A stretch of 64,000 nucleotides of DNA. It comes from GCA-020343675 sp964462945 (lineage in GTDB: Bacteria > Planctomycetota > Phycisphaerae > Sedimentisphaerales > Anaerobacaceae). Position numbers and translations under genes: made by a program. This document shows positions 1 to 7,794 of the stretch, one piece after another. The stretch is from positions 117,402-181,401 of the forward strand of contig CAYWZW010000002.1 in NCBI GenBank assembly GCA_964462945.1. Reading direction: 5' to 3'. The notes below the pieces were generated by a model, which saw only the letters and a program-made list of their open reading frames with translations, had not been told where the DNA came from and made no database searches. Every line of letters starts with the position of its first letter. Position 1 is the first letter of the stretch.

Positions 1-2
1 GG

Positions 3-1421
3 ACTCCTGGAGCCTACGCTGCCTCGCATGAGGTGTACTTCGGCATCGATGCAGAGGCCGTCAGGAATGCGACCAAGACCTCGCCCGAGTTCAAAGCCAC
101 CAAGGCCCTCGGCTCCGAGAGCTATGATCCCGGCAAACTGGCCTGGGAGACCACCTACTACTGGCGGATTGATGAGGTCAACAGCGTCAATCCCGACAGT
201 CCATGGGTCGGCAAGGTTTGGAGCTTCACGACGGCCGGCTTTGCCATCGTGGACGATTTTGAAGACTACGACGCCGGCGACAACCAGATCTGGTACTCCT
301 GGCACGATGGGCTCGGCTACGGCGCGCCCGGCACACCGAATTACTTTGCCGGCAACGGAACCGGTGCGGCCGTGGGCGACGAAAACACACCTTCCTTTAC
401 CGAGGAAACGATCGTTCATGGCGGCAGTCAGTCGATGCCGGTTGCTTATGACAACAATAAGCAAGGCATGTCCAAGTATTCCGAGGTCGAGCTTAAGCTG
501 GCCAACGCGAAGGACTGGACCGAGCAGGGCGTTGCGGAACTGTCGATCTGGTTCAGAGGGCTTCCAGCCTCCGTCGGCAGCTTCGTGGAAGGGCCCATCG
601 GGACCTACACGATGACCGCCTCCGGCACGGACATCTGGGACGTCGGCACGGCAGGCAACTATCACGATGAGTTCCACTTTGCCTACAAGACGCTCACCGG
701 CGCCGGCTCGATTGTCGCGCGGGTCCAGAGCGTCCAGAACACCAACGGCTGGGCCAAGGCCGGCGTGATGATCCGCGAGACGCTGGACGGCGGCTCGCGC
801 CACATGTTCGGCGCGATTACCCCGAGCAACGGTGTCGCGGCCCAGGGCCGTCTCGATACGGGCGCTGCCAGCTTCAATGCCAATCAGACCGGCGTGACCG
901 CGCCGCGCTGGGTGAAGTTGGAGCGTGACTTGGCGGGCAACTTCACGGTTACCCATTCGGCCAACGGCACGACCTGGCAGCCGGTCACGGGCGCTACGCC
1001 GCAGAACATCCAGATGGGTTCGAATGTCTATATCGGTTTGGCGCTGACCAGCCACGATGCGGCTCTGACGTGTCAGGCGGTGTTCACGAACGTCACGACC
1101 ACAGGTACGGTCAGTCCGCAGTGGGCGCACCAGGATATCGGCATCGCCAGCAACGGGGCCGAGCCGCTGTACGTGGCGGTCTCCAACAGCGCAGGTCAGC
1201 CGGCGGTGGTAGTCCATCCTGATCCGGCTGCGGCGACGATAACCACCTGGACGGAGTGGGTCGTTCCTCTGTCGGCTCTGGCCAATCAGGGCATCACGCT
1301 GACGAATGTGGACCGGATCGCGCTTGGTTTGGGCACCAGGGGCAATCAGACGGCCCCCGGCGGCTCAGGCAAGATGTATTTCGACGACATCCGCCTGTAC
1401 CGGCCGAGGACTGCTCCCTAA
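3..1421 (+). CDS. Exported carbohydrate-binding-type mosaic protein, 3' part only
   Basis: The reading frame is already open at the window edge, so the start lies upstream; about 473 residues are visible. The first 80 residues are an Fn3-like unit with the HEVYFGID and YYWRIDEVN hallmarks of planctomycete surface proteins. From about residue 85 a beta-sandwich begins (DDFEDYD) and ends with YFDDIRLYRP. Between its halves, around residues 200-360, sits what looks like an inserted DUF1349/laminin-G-like sandwich (GTDIWDVGTAGNYHDEF, WAKAGVMIRETL, WVKLERD). No catalytic residues are evident, so a glycan-binding or adhesive surface role is inferred. A strong intrinsic terminator follows. The family look is clear; the exact function is unknown. 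Confidence 0.75.
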   Translation, partial: TPGAYAASHEVYFGIDAEAVRNATKTSPEFKATKALGSESYDPGKLAWETTYYWRIDEVNSVNPDSPWVGKVWSFTTAGFAIVDDFEDYDAGDNQIWYSWHDGLGYGAPGTPNYFAGNGTGAAVGDENTPSFTEETIVHGGSQSMPVAYDNNKQGMSKYSEVELKLANAKDWTEQGVAELSIWFRGLPASVGSFVEGPIGTYTMTASGTDIWDVGTAGNYHDEFHFAYKTLTGAGSIVARVQSVQNTNGWAKAGVMIRETLDGGSRHMFGAITPSNGVAAQGRLDTGAASFNANQTGVTAPRWVKLERDLAGNFTVTHSANGTTWQPVTGATPQNIQMGSNVYIGLALTSHDAALTCQAVFTNVTTTGTVSPQWAHQDIGIASNGAEPLYVAVSNSAGQPAVVVHPDPAAATITTWTEWVVPLSALANQGITLTNVDRIALGLGTRGNQTAPGGSGKMYFDDIRLYRPRTAP

Positions 1422-1449
1422 AGCCGAACACGGCTTTGGGATGCAATAA

Positions 1450-1493
1450 CCCCTGCGTGCGCAGGGGCAGGCTTGCCCCCGTGCAAACGGGGG
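1450..1493. repeat. REP-like cluster of three small palindromes
   Basis: Three short hairpins overlap: CCCCTGC/GCAGGGG (1450-1467), GGGGCA/TGCCCC (1464-1479) and CCCCCGT/ACGGGGG (1476-1493). The GGC-TT-GCC and CCCCCGTGC cores recur in palindromes at 49466, 51746 and inside rsmH at 61464, so this is one member of a dispersed family. Confidence 0.6.
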
Positions 1494-1512
1494 TCGGAAT
1501 TTGTATCACTTC

Positions 1513-1553
1513 GGGACCTATACCGATTTGACTCGGTATAGGTCCCTTTTTCT
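1513..1553 (+). terminator. Rho-independent terminator
   Basis: A perfect 14-bp stem (1513-1526 with 1533-1546) closes a TTTGAC loop and is followed directly by a run of T residues. It ends the transcript of the exported protein upstream. Confidence 0.9.
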
Positions 1554-1677
1554 TTGCTTGCCCCGGATTCAACACGGACAGCCGACCTCAATGTAGCACC
1601 GGCTTCCAGCCCGTGAAAGCAATCACGGCCAGGCCTGTCCTGAGCCCAGTCGAAGGAATGGCCGTACCACAATCCTG

Positions 1678-1800
1678 CACCGAGACCTGGATACGGGGGA
1701 AAATCTCCACCGGGGGTAAACTCTCACGCCTATCTGACCGATAGCTCAATGAGGTTTGTTTGGCGGCAGGGATGTGAGCGTCCCATAAAAAAGGAGGCAC
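1678..1800 (+). ncRNA. Candidate structured leader, weakly ydaO/c-di-AMP riboswitch-like
   Basis: This gene-free stretch precedes the sigma factor. It has the ordered blocks CCGAgACC, TACGGGGGAA, GGGGGTAAAC, then a CTATC/GATAG hairpin (1730-1744), CCGATAGCTC, a GGGA/TCCC hairpin and AAAAAAGGAGG near 1787-1797. By eye this order resembles the ydaO-yuaA consensus (CCGAAUCC, CGGAGGAACC, GGGGUUAAUC, CCGACAGCUAAC). No start codon follows the AGGAGG at a usable distance, so that motif may be structural. The match is loose and made from memory; it could equally be an unrelated leader. Confidence 0.3.
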
Positions 1801-1867
1801 GGTTAAGACCCGATTTTTGCCCTGATGGCCGGAACCGAGAGGTTTCTCGGCCGGGCGGGAGTGAGCT

Positions 1868-2689
1868 ATCGCGTTCGACGTTACCCTAAAAGAATATCTC
1901 AAAGAAATCGACGAAGCCTCGCTGTTGACGATGGACCAGGAGCATGAGTTAGGCAAACGGGTCATGGAAGAAAACGACCAGTGGGCTCGCGACCAATTGG
2001 TGCGAAGCAATCTGCGACTGGTCGTGAACATCGCCAAGAAATACGCGGACCGGGGGATCAGTCTGGGCGATTTGATCGAAGAAGGCAATCTCGGCCTGAT
2101 ACGAGCCGTCGATTACTTTGATCCCGACCGCGGGGTCCGCTTCAGCACGTACGCCGCATGGTGGATAAAGCAGAGCATCAAGCGGGCGCTATTGGAAAAC
2201 ATTCAACCGGTGCATGTCCCCACTTATATGGTCGCCTTGATTAACCAGTGGCGGCATACCACCGCGGAGCTGGAAAGCACGCTCGGCCGGACGCCGACCG
2301 TCGAGGAGATGGCCGAGATCATACAACTGCCGCTGCGGAAGGCAAAAGTCATCTATCGTATCGTCGAGGTCCTCAGCTCCGCCAGCGATGCCTACAGCGG
2401 CGACGAAACAGACGAGGACGTCATGCTCGAAGCGATCCTGGAAGACCCCAGCGGCAGCCGGCCGGAGGACGCCTTGGTCGCGAAAGAAGAAAAGGCAAAG
2501 GCCCTGCGATTGCTCGACGAAATCGACCCCAGAGAAGCTGACGTGCTGAGGCTGCATTACGGCCTCGGCGGGGGAAAGCCGATGTCACTGAAGGAAATCG
2601 GCAAGAAGCAGGGACTCACACGAGAGCGGATTCGGCAGATTCGGCGGGATGCGCTCACCAAGCTTTATCAGTGCATGAACGAAGAATAA
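1868..2689 (+). CDS. RNA polymerase sigma-70 family factor (SigA/RpoS-like, no region 1.1)
   Basis: Primary-type sigma factor of about 273 residues. Region 1.2 reads TLKEYLKEIDEASLLT; region 2 has NLRLVVNIAKKYADRG, the core-binding LIEEGNLGLIRAVDYFD and the -10-recognising FSTYAAWWIKQSIKRA; region 3 is RTPTVEEMAEII; region 4 ends in LTRERIRQIRRDAL. The first ordinary start in frame is TTG at 1925, but that cuts region 1.2. An ATC at 1868 follows GGGAG (1857-1861) by six bases and restores the region, so I start there. A CCGAGA-ggtt-TCTCGG hairpin (1835-1850) lies just upstream. A frameshift in the leader is the alternative. The family call is certain; the start is not. Confidence 0.9.
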   Translation: MAFDVTLKEYLKEIDEASLLTMDQEHELGKRVMEENDQWARDQLVRSNLRLVVNIAKKYADRGISLGDLIEEGNLGLIRAVDYFDPDRGVRFSTYAAWWIKQSIKRALLENIQPVHVPTYMVALINQWRHTTAELESTLGRTPTVEEMAEIIQLPLRKAKVIYRIVEVLSSASDAYSGDETDEDVMLEAILEDPSGSRPEDALVAKEEKAKALRLLDEIDPREADVLRLHYGLGGGKPMSLKEIGKKQGLTRERIRQIRRDALTKLYQCMNEE

Positions 2690-2805
2690 CGCTGAATCAC
2701 AGGTCAATTAAAACTTGCATTTCGCCCGTCATTGACTCACAATAGAAAGCCAGAAAGTTGCGCCGAGCAACTGTAATGTTGACCGATGCAATGGAAGGCA
2801 CACAC

Positions 2806-3336
2806 ATGACCAGCAAAGGAATTGACCTGAAAAGCTACATTCGCGACGTCCCCGACTGGCCGAAAAAGGGAATTCTCTTCCGGGACATTACGCCGCTGCT
2901 GGGCGACCCACGGGCTTTTGCAGCAGCGGTGGACGCGCTGTGCGCCGATTTTTCGCAGGCGGGCATCCAATATGTCGCCGCGGTGGAGGCCCGGGGTTTT
3001 ATCTTTGGCGCCGCCGTTGCGGAGAAACTCGCAGCCGGCTTTGTCCCCATACGCAAGAAGGGCAAGCTGCCCTGGCGGACCGAAAGCATCACCTACGATT
3101 TGGAATACGGCACCGACACGTTGGAGATCCATCGAGATGCCGTCAAAAGCGGGGCGAAAGTTCTGATGGTTGACGATTTATTAGCGACCGGCGGGACCAT
3201 GGCGGCGGCCTGCCGGCTCATCGAAAAAATAGGTGGACGCGTTGCGGGGATAGCATTTCTCGTGGAGCTTGCGGACCTGAAAGGACGAGAGAAACTCACC
3301 GGCTATAAGCTGACATCAGTTATTTCATATCAATAA
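2806..3336 (+). CDS. apt: Adenine phosphoribosyltransferase
   Basis: Cytoplasmic purine salvage enzyme that makes AMP from adenine and PRPP. The 176-residue length is normal. Visible family marks are the N-terminal SYIRDVPDWPKKGILFRDITPLL, the VEARGFIFGAAVA loop, RKKGKLPW, and the PRPP-binding VLMVDDLLATGGTM. I start at ATG 2806 because GGAAGG lies eight bases upstream and the Apt homology begins there; earlier in-frame starts add an atypical leader. The gene sits 116 bases after the sigma factor and 42 bases before an OPT transporter, all on the same strand. Confidence 0.95.
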   Translation: MTSKGIDLKSYIRDVPDWPKKGILFRDITPLLGDPRAFAAAVDALCADFSQAGIQYVAAVEARGFIFGAAVAEKLAAGFVPIRKKGKLPWRTESITYDLEYGTDTLEIHRDAVKSGAKVLMVDDLLATGGTMAAACRLIEKIGGRVAGIAFLVELADLKGREKLTGYKLTSVISYQ

Positions 3337-3378
3337 ATCCTCGGCAAAACGCCCTTACGGCTGAAAGGAGACTTGACC

Positions 3379-5121
3379 GTGGCAAATCCTGGAGGCAGCG
3401 CAGAAAGAATCATCCGCCGGGGACCTTATCCGGAGCTGACGCTGACGGCGGTGCTGGTCGGATACGGGCTGGGGGCCCTCATCACGATAAGCATCGGATA
3501 CGCCAGCCTGATTCTTGGCTTCTCCATCGAAGGCTCGGAGTTAGCGGCCATTTTGGGATTCGGAATTCTCCGCGGCGTCCTGCGGCGAAGCAGCATTATC
3601 GAAAACAACATCAACCAGACCATCGCCAGCTCGGTTAATGCCGCCTCAGCCGGGATGATGTTCACCGTGCCGGCACTGTTCATTTTGAACCAAACCGACT
3701 TCAGTGCTGTCTTATTAGTGTTCGCGTGTATCGCCGGTGGTATTCTGGGTATCGCGTTTATCATACCTCTGCGAAAGCAGATGATTGACTTCGAAAGGCT
3801 GGCGTTTCCCGGCGGCGTGGCCGTGGCGACGATCCTGAAATCCCCGGGCGCGGGCGTGCACAAAGCCCTGCTGCTTCTTTGCGGCGTGGCGTTAAGCGGT
3901 ATCGCTCATTTCGTCAGCCAGCTCTGCAAATTCGAGCAGTGGGATTTGGGCCGGCTGGTGGGCCTGCCGGACTACATGAACGGCATCTGGTACGTCTCTC
4001 TGATGACGGTCGGCGTCGGCTTTATTGCAGGCAGGGGCGGCGTGTACTTCATTGTCGGGGGTTTTGTCTGCTACTGGTTCCTGGCTCCTTTATTGGCGGC
4101 CATGAATCTTCTGCCGGCGGCGCAGACGCTTGCGACCGCCAATAAGACTATGCCGGAATACCTGCGGCTGATTTTATTCAGGCCGGTCGGCATCGGGATG
4201 CTCATCGGAGGCGCATTCGCGGGCATTGTCCTGGCGCTGCCGCTATTGATCAGCGCGATTCGCAGCATGCACAATGCCGCTAAATTAAAGACCGCTTTAT
4301 CGAAAGATGAGATGCCTATACGTCTTTTGTACATTGGAATAGCGGGTGCTACCGTCTTGCTTTTTGTTGTTTCAATCATGTCCGTGAAGGAGATGGGCAT
4401 AGTGCGGGGCGGACTGATGGCGCTGTTGGGAACCATCTGGATTTGGATTGCGGGAGTAATTCTATCCGAATGTATCGGGCGGACAAACTGGTCGCCCATG
4501 AGCGGCATGACTCTTATCGCGGTGACCATCCTGATTGTTATCAGCAGCGGCCTCGGCGACAAGGCGGCGATCGTGTCATCGGTGATCGTTGGCGCCGCCG
4601 CCTGCGTCGCAATGGCCAACGCCACAGATGTCATGCTGGACCTCAAGGCAGGTTTTCTTGTTGGAGCCACCCCCAGAAAGCAACAAATCGGCGAGCTCAT
4701 CTCCACCTGGCTGGGGCCGATCCTGATTATGGCCCTGATCTTCATTCTTCACAAGGCCTATCAGCTCGGCAGTGACAGGCTGCCGGCGCCGCAGGCGTCG
4801 GCGTTGGCGCAAATGATAAAAGCTGTTCTGGGCGGCGAAGTTCCCGTTGCCAAGTATATAGCCGGCACCGGCCTGGGTGCGTTACTTAGCTCCAGCGGTA
4901 TCGGTGGACTCGGTATCCTCGTGGGTCTGAGCTTTTACCTGCCGTTCGATGTCGTGCTGACATACAGTATCGGAACACTGCTGCGGGTCTTGATGGACTG
5001 GAAAAAGGGGCAGCGTTTCAGCGAAGAGGTCGGCATCCCTATAGCGGCGGGTCTTATCGTCGGGGAGGCTATGGTCGGAGTCGGCTTTGCCTTGTACCAC
5101 GTCATCGCCGGACTTATGTGA
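3379..5121 (+). CDS. OPT superfamily oligopeptide transporter
   Basis: Integral membrane protein of 580 residues, hydrophobic throughout with roughly 14 predicted membrane spans. The RRSSIIENNINQTIASS segment and a GGVAVATILKS motif match the bacterial OPT (TIGR00733-like) family, which moves small peptides or metal chelates in with protons. GTG 3379 is chosen because AAAGGAG ends eight bases before it; TTG 3373 is too close to that site. It has a distant relative on the opposite strand at 7.8-9.9 kb. The substrate cannot be read from sequence; peptides are favoured because a peptidase and a POT transporter lie nearby. Confidence 0.9.
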   Translation: MANPGGSAERIIRRGPYPELTLTAVLVGYGLGALITISIGYASLILGFSIEGSELAAILGFGILRGVLRRSSIIENNINQTIASSVNAASAGMMFTVPALFILNQTDFSAVLLVFACIAGGILGIAFIIPLRKQMIDFERLAFPGGVAVATILKSPGAGVHKALLLLCGVALSGIAHFVSQLCKFEQWDLGRLVGLPDYMNGIWYVSLMTVGVGFIAGRGGVYFIVGGFVCYWFLAPLLAAMNLLPAAQTLATANKTMPEYLRLILFRPVGIGMLIGGAFAGIVLALPLLISAIRSMHNAAKLKTALSKDEMPIRLLYIGIAGATVLLFVVSIMSVKEMGIVRGGLMALLGTIWIWIAGVILSECIGRTNWSPMSGMTLIAVTILIVISSGLGDKAAIVSSVIVGAAACVAMANATDVMLDLKAGFLVGATPRKQQIGELISTWLGPILIMALIFILHKAYQLGSDRLPAPQASALAQMIKAVLGGEVPVAKYIAGTGLGALLSSSGIGGLGILVGLSFYLPFDVVLTYSIGTLLRVLMDWKKGQRFSEEVGIPIAAGLIVGEAMVGVGFALYHVIAGLM

Positions 5122-5141
5122 AAATATAAGGATGGATTATT

Positions 5142-5678
5142 ATGCAAAGGCTCGGTTCTTTGATGATAGCAGCAGGCTTCTTAGCCGGCTCACTGGCAGC
5201 CATCGTGGATAAAGAAAATGTCCGCTGGTGTTATTTCGCCGCGGCGCTGGGCGTAGGCGCTGCCGGGATTGTGTTTGTTCGGGTAGGGGGGCATCGGATA
5301 AGACGGTCTGAAGGGAAATTAGCTGCCGGCGTACAAGCACTGGAAACGAGTCTTAGCCGAATCGTGGAGAATATAAATCAGCTCAACGCGCAGAAGCACT
5401 CTATCGACACGTATGATGCGCGTCACCGAATTGACGCACTTTTTGCGGAGGATTTGGCGGCCTTTGTCAATAAGCGGGAGAGTATTGCCCATGTACACGG
5501 ATTGAGCGCGTATGCAGACGTAATGAGCTGTTTTGCTGCCGGTGAGCGGTATCTCAATCGCGTCTGGTCAGCCTCGGCGGATGGTTATGTCGATGAGGTC
5601 AATGCGTATCTGGATAAAGCCCAGGCCCAGTTCGCCGAAAGCCTCGATAAGGTCCGGCGGCTGAAGGCAAACACCTGA
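5142..5678 (+). CDS. Small two-span membrane protein after the OPT transporter
   Basis: I do not recognise a named family. The 178-residue protein has two hydrophobic segments in the first 50 residues (about 5-22 and 29-46) and then a soluble, probably helical tail rich in charged residues (KLAAGVQALETSLSRIVENI). It starts 20 bases after the OPT stop, so the two are probably co-transcribed and this may be an accessory subunit or neighbour-stabilised membrane protein. AAGGATGG precedes the ATG. Its stop is TGA, and the same frame stays protein-like downstream (see the relic at 5703). Confidence 0.7.
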   Translation: MQRLGSLMIAAGFLAGSLAAIVDKENVRWCYFAAALGVGAAGIVFVRVGGHRIRRSEGKLAAGVQALETSLSRIVENINQLNAQKHSIDTYDARHRIDALFAEDLAAFVNKRESIAHVHGLSAYADVMSCFAAGERYLNRVWSASADGYVDEVNAYLDKAQAQFAESLDKVRRLKANT

Positions 5679-5702
5679 TTTACAGCATCATCGTCGAAAA
5701 AC

Positions 5703-5867
5703 AAATATGTCCCCGATGAGGTCCTGAAGATATTAGAACAGCCGCCCATAGTCCTGCCGCCCTGGGACCCCATGTTCGCGTTCGTGCAATGAGAATTAGA
5801 GCCGCCCAAAGTGGTTCCCTGCTGTGCGAAATCCGAAAACGCCTTCGTGGAAGGGAGAAACCGGTAA
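5703..5867 (+). pseudogene. Gene relic with an in-frame TGA
   Basis: There is no start codon, but the frame encodes protein-like sequence: VPDEVLKILEQPPIVLPPW then DPMFAFVQ, a TGA at 5790-5792, then ELEPPKVVPCCAKSENAFVE up to TAA at 5865. It lies in the same frame as the preceding membrane-protein gene, after that gene's TGA. It is most simply the decayed 3' end of a lost gene. The origin is not recognised. The rest of 5679-5992 holds only the ribosome site of the next gene. Confidence 0.4.
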
Positions 5868-5992
5868 GGTGCCACCGGATTTCAATCCCCCGATTTCAAC
5901 AAAAGGCTTGCGTCAACCACGTGAAATCTGTTATATTGATAATGATAAGGTTTTCCATATCCATGATTTCAGAGTCTGCAAGAGGAGAAAGT

Positions 5993-7696
5993 ATGAGGCG
6001 GGAAAAGACTACAGGAGTATTCCTTCTTATCGGTATGTTGCTTTTGTTGATGGTGACTGGCGCGAGTGCTTTTTCCATCGTTGGTTGGGGCGACCAACTG
6101 GCCGATACCGATTTGAATCGCCAAAAGATTGTGGCTATCTCTGCCGGTGGATTTCACAATTTAGCCTTAAAGGCGGATGGTTCGATCGCAGGCTGGGGTG
6201 AAAACCACTTCGGCGAAGCCTTTCCACCGGATGGCAATGACTATGTGGCTATTGCCGCTGGATACTCACACAGCTTGGCGCTGAGGTCGGACGGTACGAT
6301 TGCAGGCTGGGGTATTTCATACAAGTATATGCCTATACCGGAGGGCAACGATTATGTGGCTGTAGCTGCCGGAGGTTACCATAGCTTGGCATTAACTATT
6401 GACAGGAGAATCGTAGCTCGGGGTAACAACTACTTTGGCCAAATCGACTCGCCGGATGGTAACGATTTTGTGGCGATAGCCGCCGGGGACACTCACAGCT
6501 TGGCACTTAAGGCGGACGGGACAATAGTTGCATGGGGTGATAATAGATTCGGCCAGGCAAGTCCACCAGACGGTAATGACTTCGTTGCCATTGCCTCAGG
6601 TGAGCATTTTGGCTTAGCCCTCAAAGCCGATGGAGGTATTGTAGGTTGGGGTCAGAATGACTATGGCCAGGCAAGTCCGCCGGATGGCAACGACTATGTG
6701 GCCATAGCTGCCGGAGACACACACAGCTTGGCGCTCAGGTCAGATGGGACGCTGATCGCCTGGGGGCGTGACGAGCCAGGGCAGAGCCGTCTACCGGATG
6801 GCAACGATTTCATTGCAATTGCCGCGGGTATTTCCTGTAATCTGGCACTGAGATCTGACGGCACGGTTGTTGCCTGGAATAACCCGACGGCTATTAGAAA
6901 GACGGCCCCTGTAGATATGAATGACTACGTCTTGACGGTTGCCGGATATAACCATAGCCTCGCATTGACGTCAGATGGAAAGATCGTGGGCTGGGGTTTG
7001 GACGGACGTGGTCAGGCGAGCCCACCCGACGGGAATGATTATATGGACCTTGCAGCCGGAGGCTTTCACAGCTTAGCATTGAAAGCAGACGGCACGATTG
7101 TGGGCTGGGGATGGGATCGATACGGCGAAACAAATCCGCCAGATGGTAACGACTATGTAGCTGTCGCAGCCGGAGGAGGTGGTTATAGCTTGGCCCTGAG
7201 GTCGAATGGGACGCTCGTCGGCTGGGGCAATAACAAACACGGCCAAGCCGAACCGCCCGATGGGAACGACTTCGTTGCTATATCTGCTGGGCCACTCCAT
7301 GGCCTCGCATTGAGGGCAGACGGCAGCATTGCGGGGTGGGGGACGAACGACTACGGCCAAGCTAGCCCGCCAGAGGGCAGCGATTTTCAAGCAATTGCGG
7401 CCGGAGGTGATTATAGTCTTGCACTAAGGACGGACGGTAGCATTATAGGGTGGGGGCGTAATGACTATGGGCAGGCCAGTCCACCAAAGGGAGATGGTTT
7501 TATTGCTATTTCCGCAGGTTACTGGCATGGTCTTGCCCTGCGGATGGACGGCACCATCGTAGGCTGGGGTCAGAATGATTATGGCAAAGGCAAGGCCGAG
7601 TCTCCTCCTGGCGACAATTACACAGCTATTGCAGCAGGAGGTTATCACAGTCTGGCACTGAAAACCCGGAAGGGAATCAAAGGGATCGGTCCTTAA
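5993..7696 (+). CDS. Exported RCC1-like repeat protein (14 repeats)
   Basis: A 567-residue protein with an N-terminal signal peptide (RREKTTGVFLLIGMLLLLMV then TGASA). The rest is a tandem array of 14 units of about 40 residues, each of the form VAIAAGGxHSLALKxDGTIVGWG followed by a GQASPPDGND linker. This is the RCC1/beta-lungkine pattern, expected to fold as one or two seven-bladed propellers; 14 units would make exactly two. ATG 5993 is chosen because GAGGAG lies five bases upstream and the signal peptide starts there. RCC1-like repeats serve as binding scaffolds; a surface-binding role is inferred and the ligand is unknown. The last unit is degenerate. Confidence 0.85.
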   Translation: MRREKTTGVFLLIGMLLLLMVTGASAFSIVGWGDQLADTDLNRQKIVAISAGGFHNLALKADGSIAGWGENHFGEAFPPDGNDYVAIAAGYSHSLALRSDGTIAGWGISYKYMPIPEGNDYVAVAAGGYHSLALTIDRRIVARGNNYFGQIDSPDGNDFVAIAAGDTHSLALKADGTIVAWGDNRFGQASPPDGNDFVAIASGEHFGLALKADGGIVGWGQNDYGQASPPDGNDYVAIAAGDTHSLALRSDGTLIAWGRDEPGQSRLPDGNDFIAIAAGISCNLALRSDGTVVAWNNPTAIRKTAPVDMNDYVLTVAGYNHSLALTSDGKIVGWGLDGRGQASPPDGNDYMDLAAGGFHSLALKADGTIVGWGWDRYGETNPPDGNDYVAVAAGGGGYSLALRSNGTLVGWGNNKHGQAEPPDGNDFVAISAGPLHGLALRADGSIAGWGTNDYGQASPPEGSDFQAIAAGGDYSLALRTDGSIIGWGRNDYGQASPPKGDGFIAISAGYWHGLALRMDGTIVGWGQNDYGKGKAESPPGDNYTAIAAGGYHSLALKTRKGIKGIGP

Positions 7697-7794
7697 GAAC
7701 TGACTCTGTTGGAAGAACGAAAGAACTAGGGGAAGCGGAAACTTCACTATGTAGCACGAGTCGGGCCTCGCAATGACGTTTGGCGATTGTTTGC

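Noticed and set aside
1787..1797. AAAAAAGGAGG as ribosome site of a leader peptide
   Set aside because: No ATG, GTG or TTG lies at a working distance downstream; the next ATG is 1825 and opens a frame that ends soon without family likeness.
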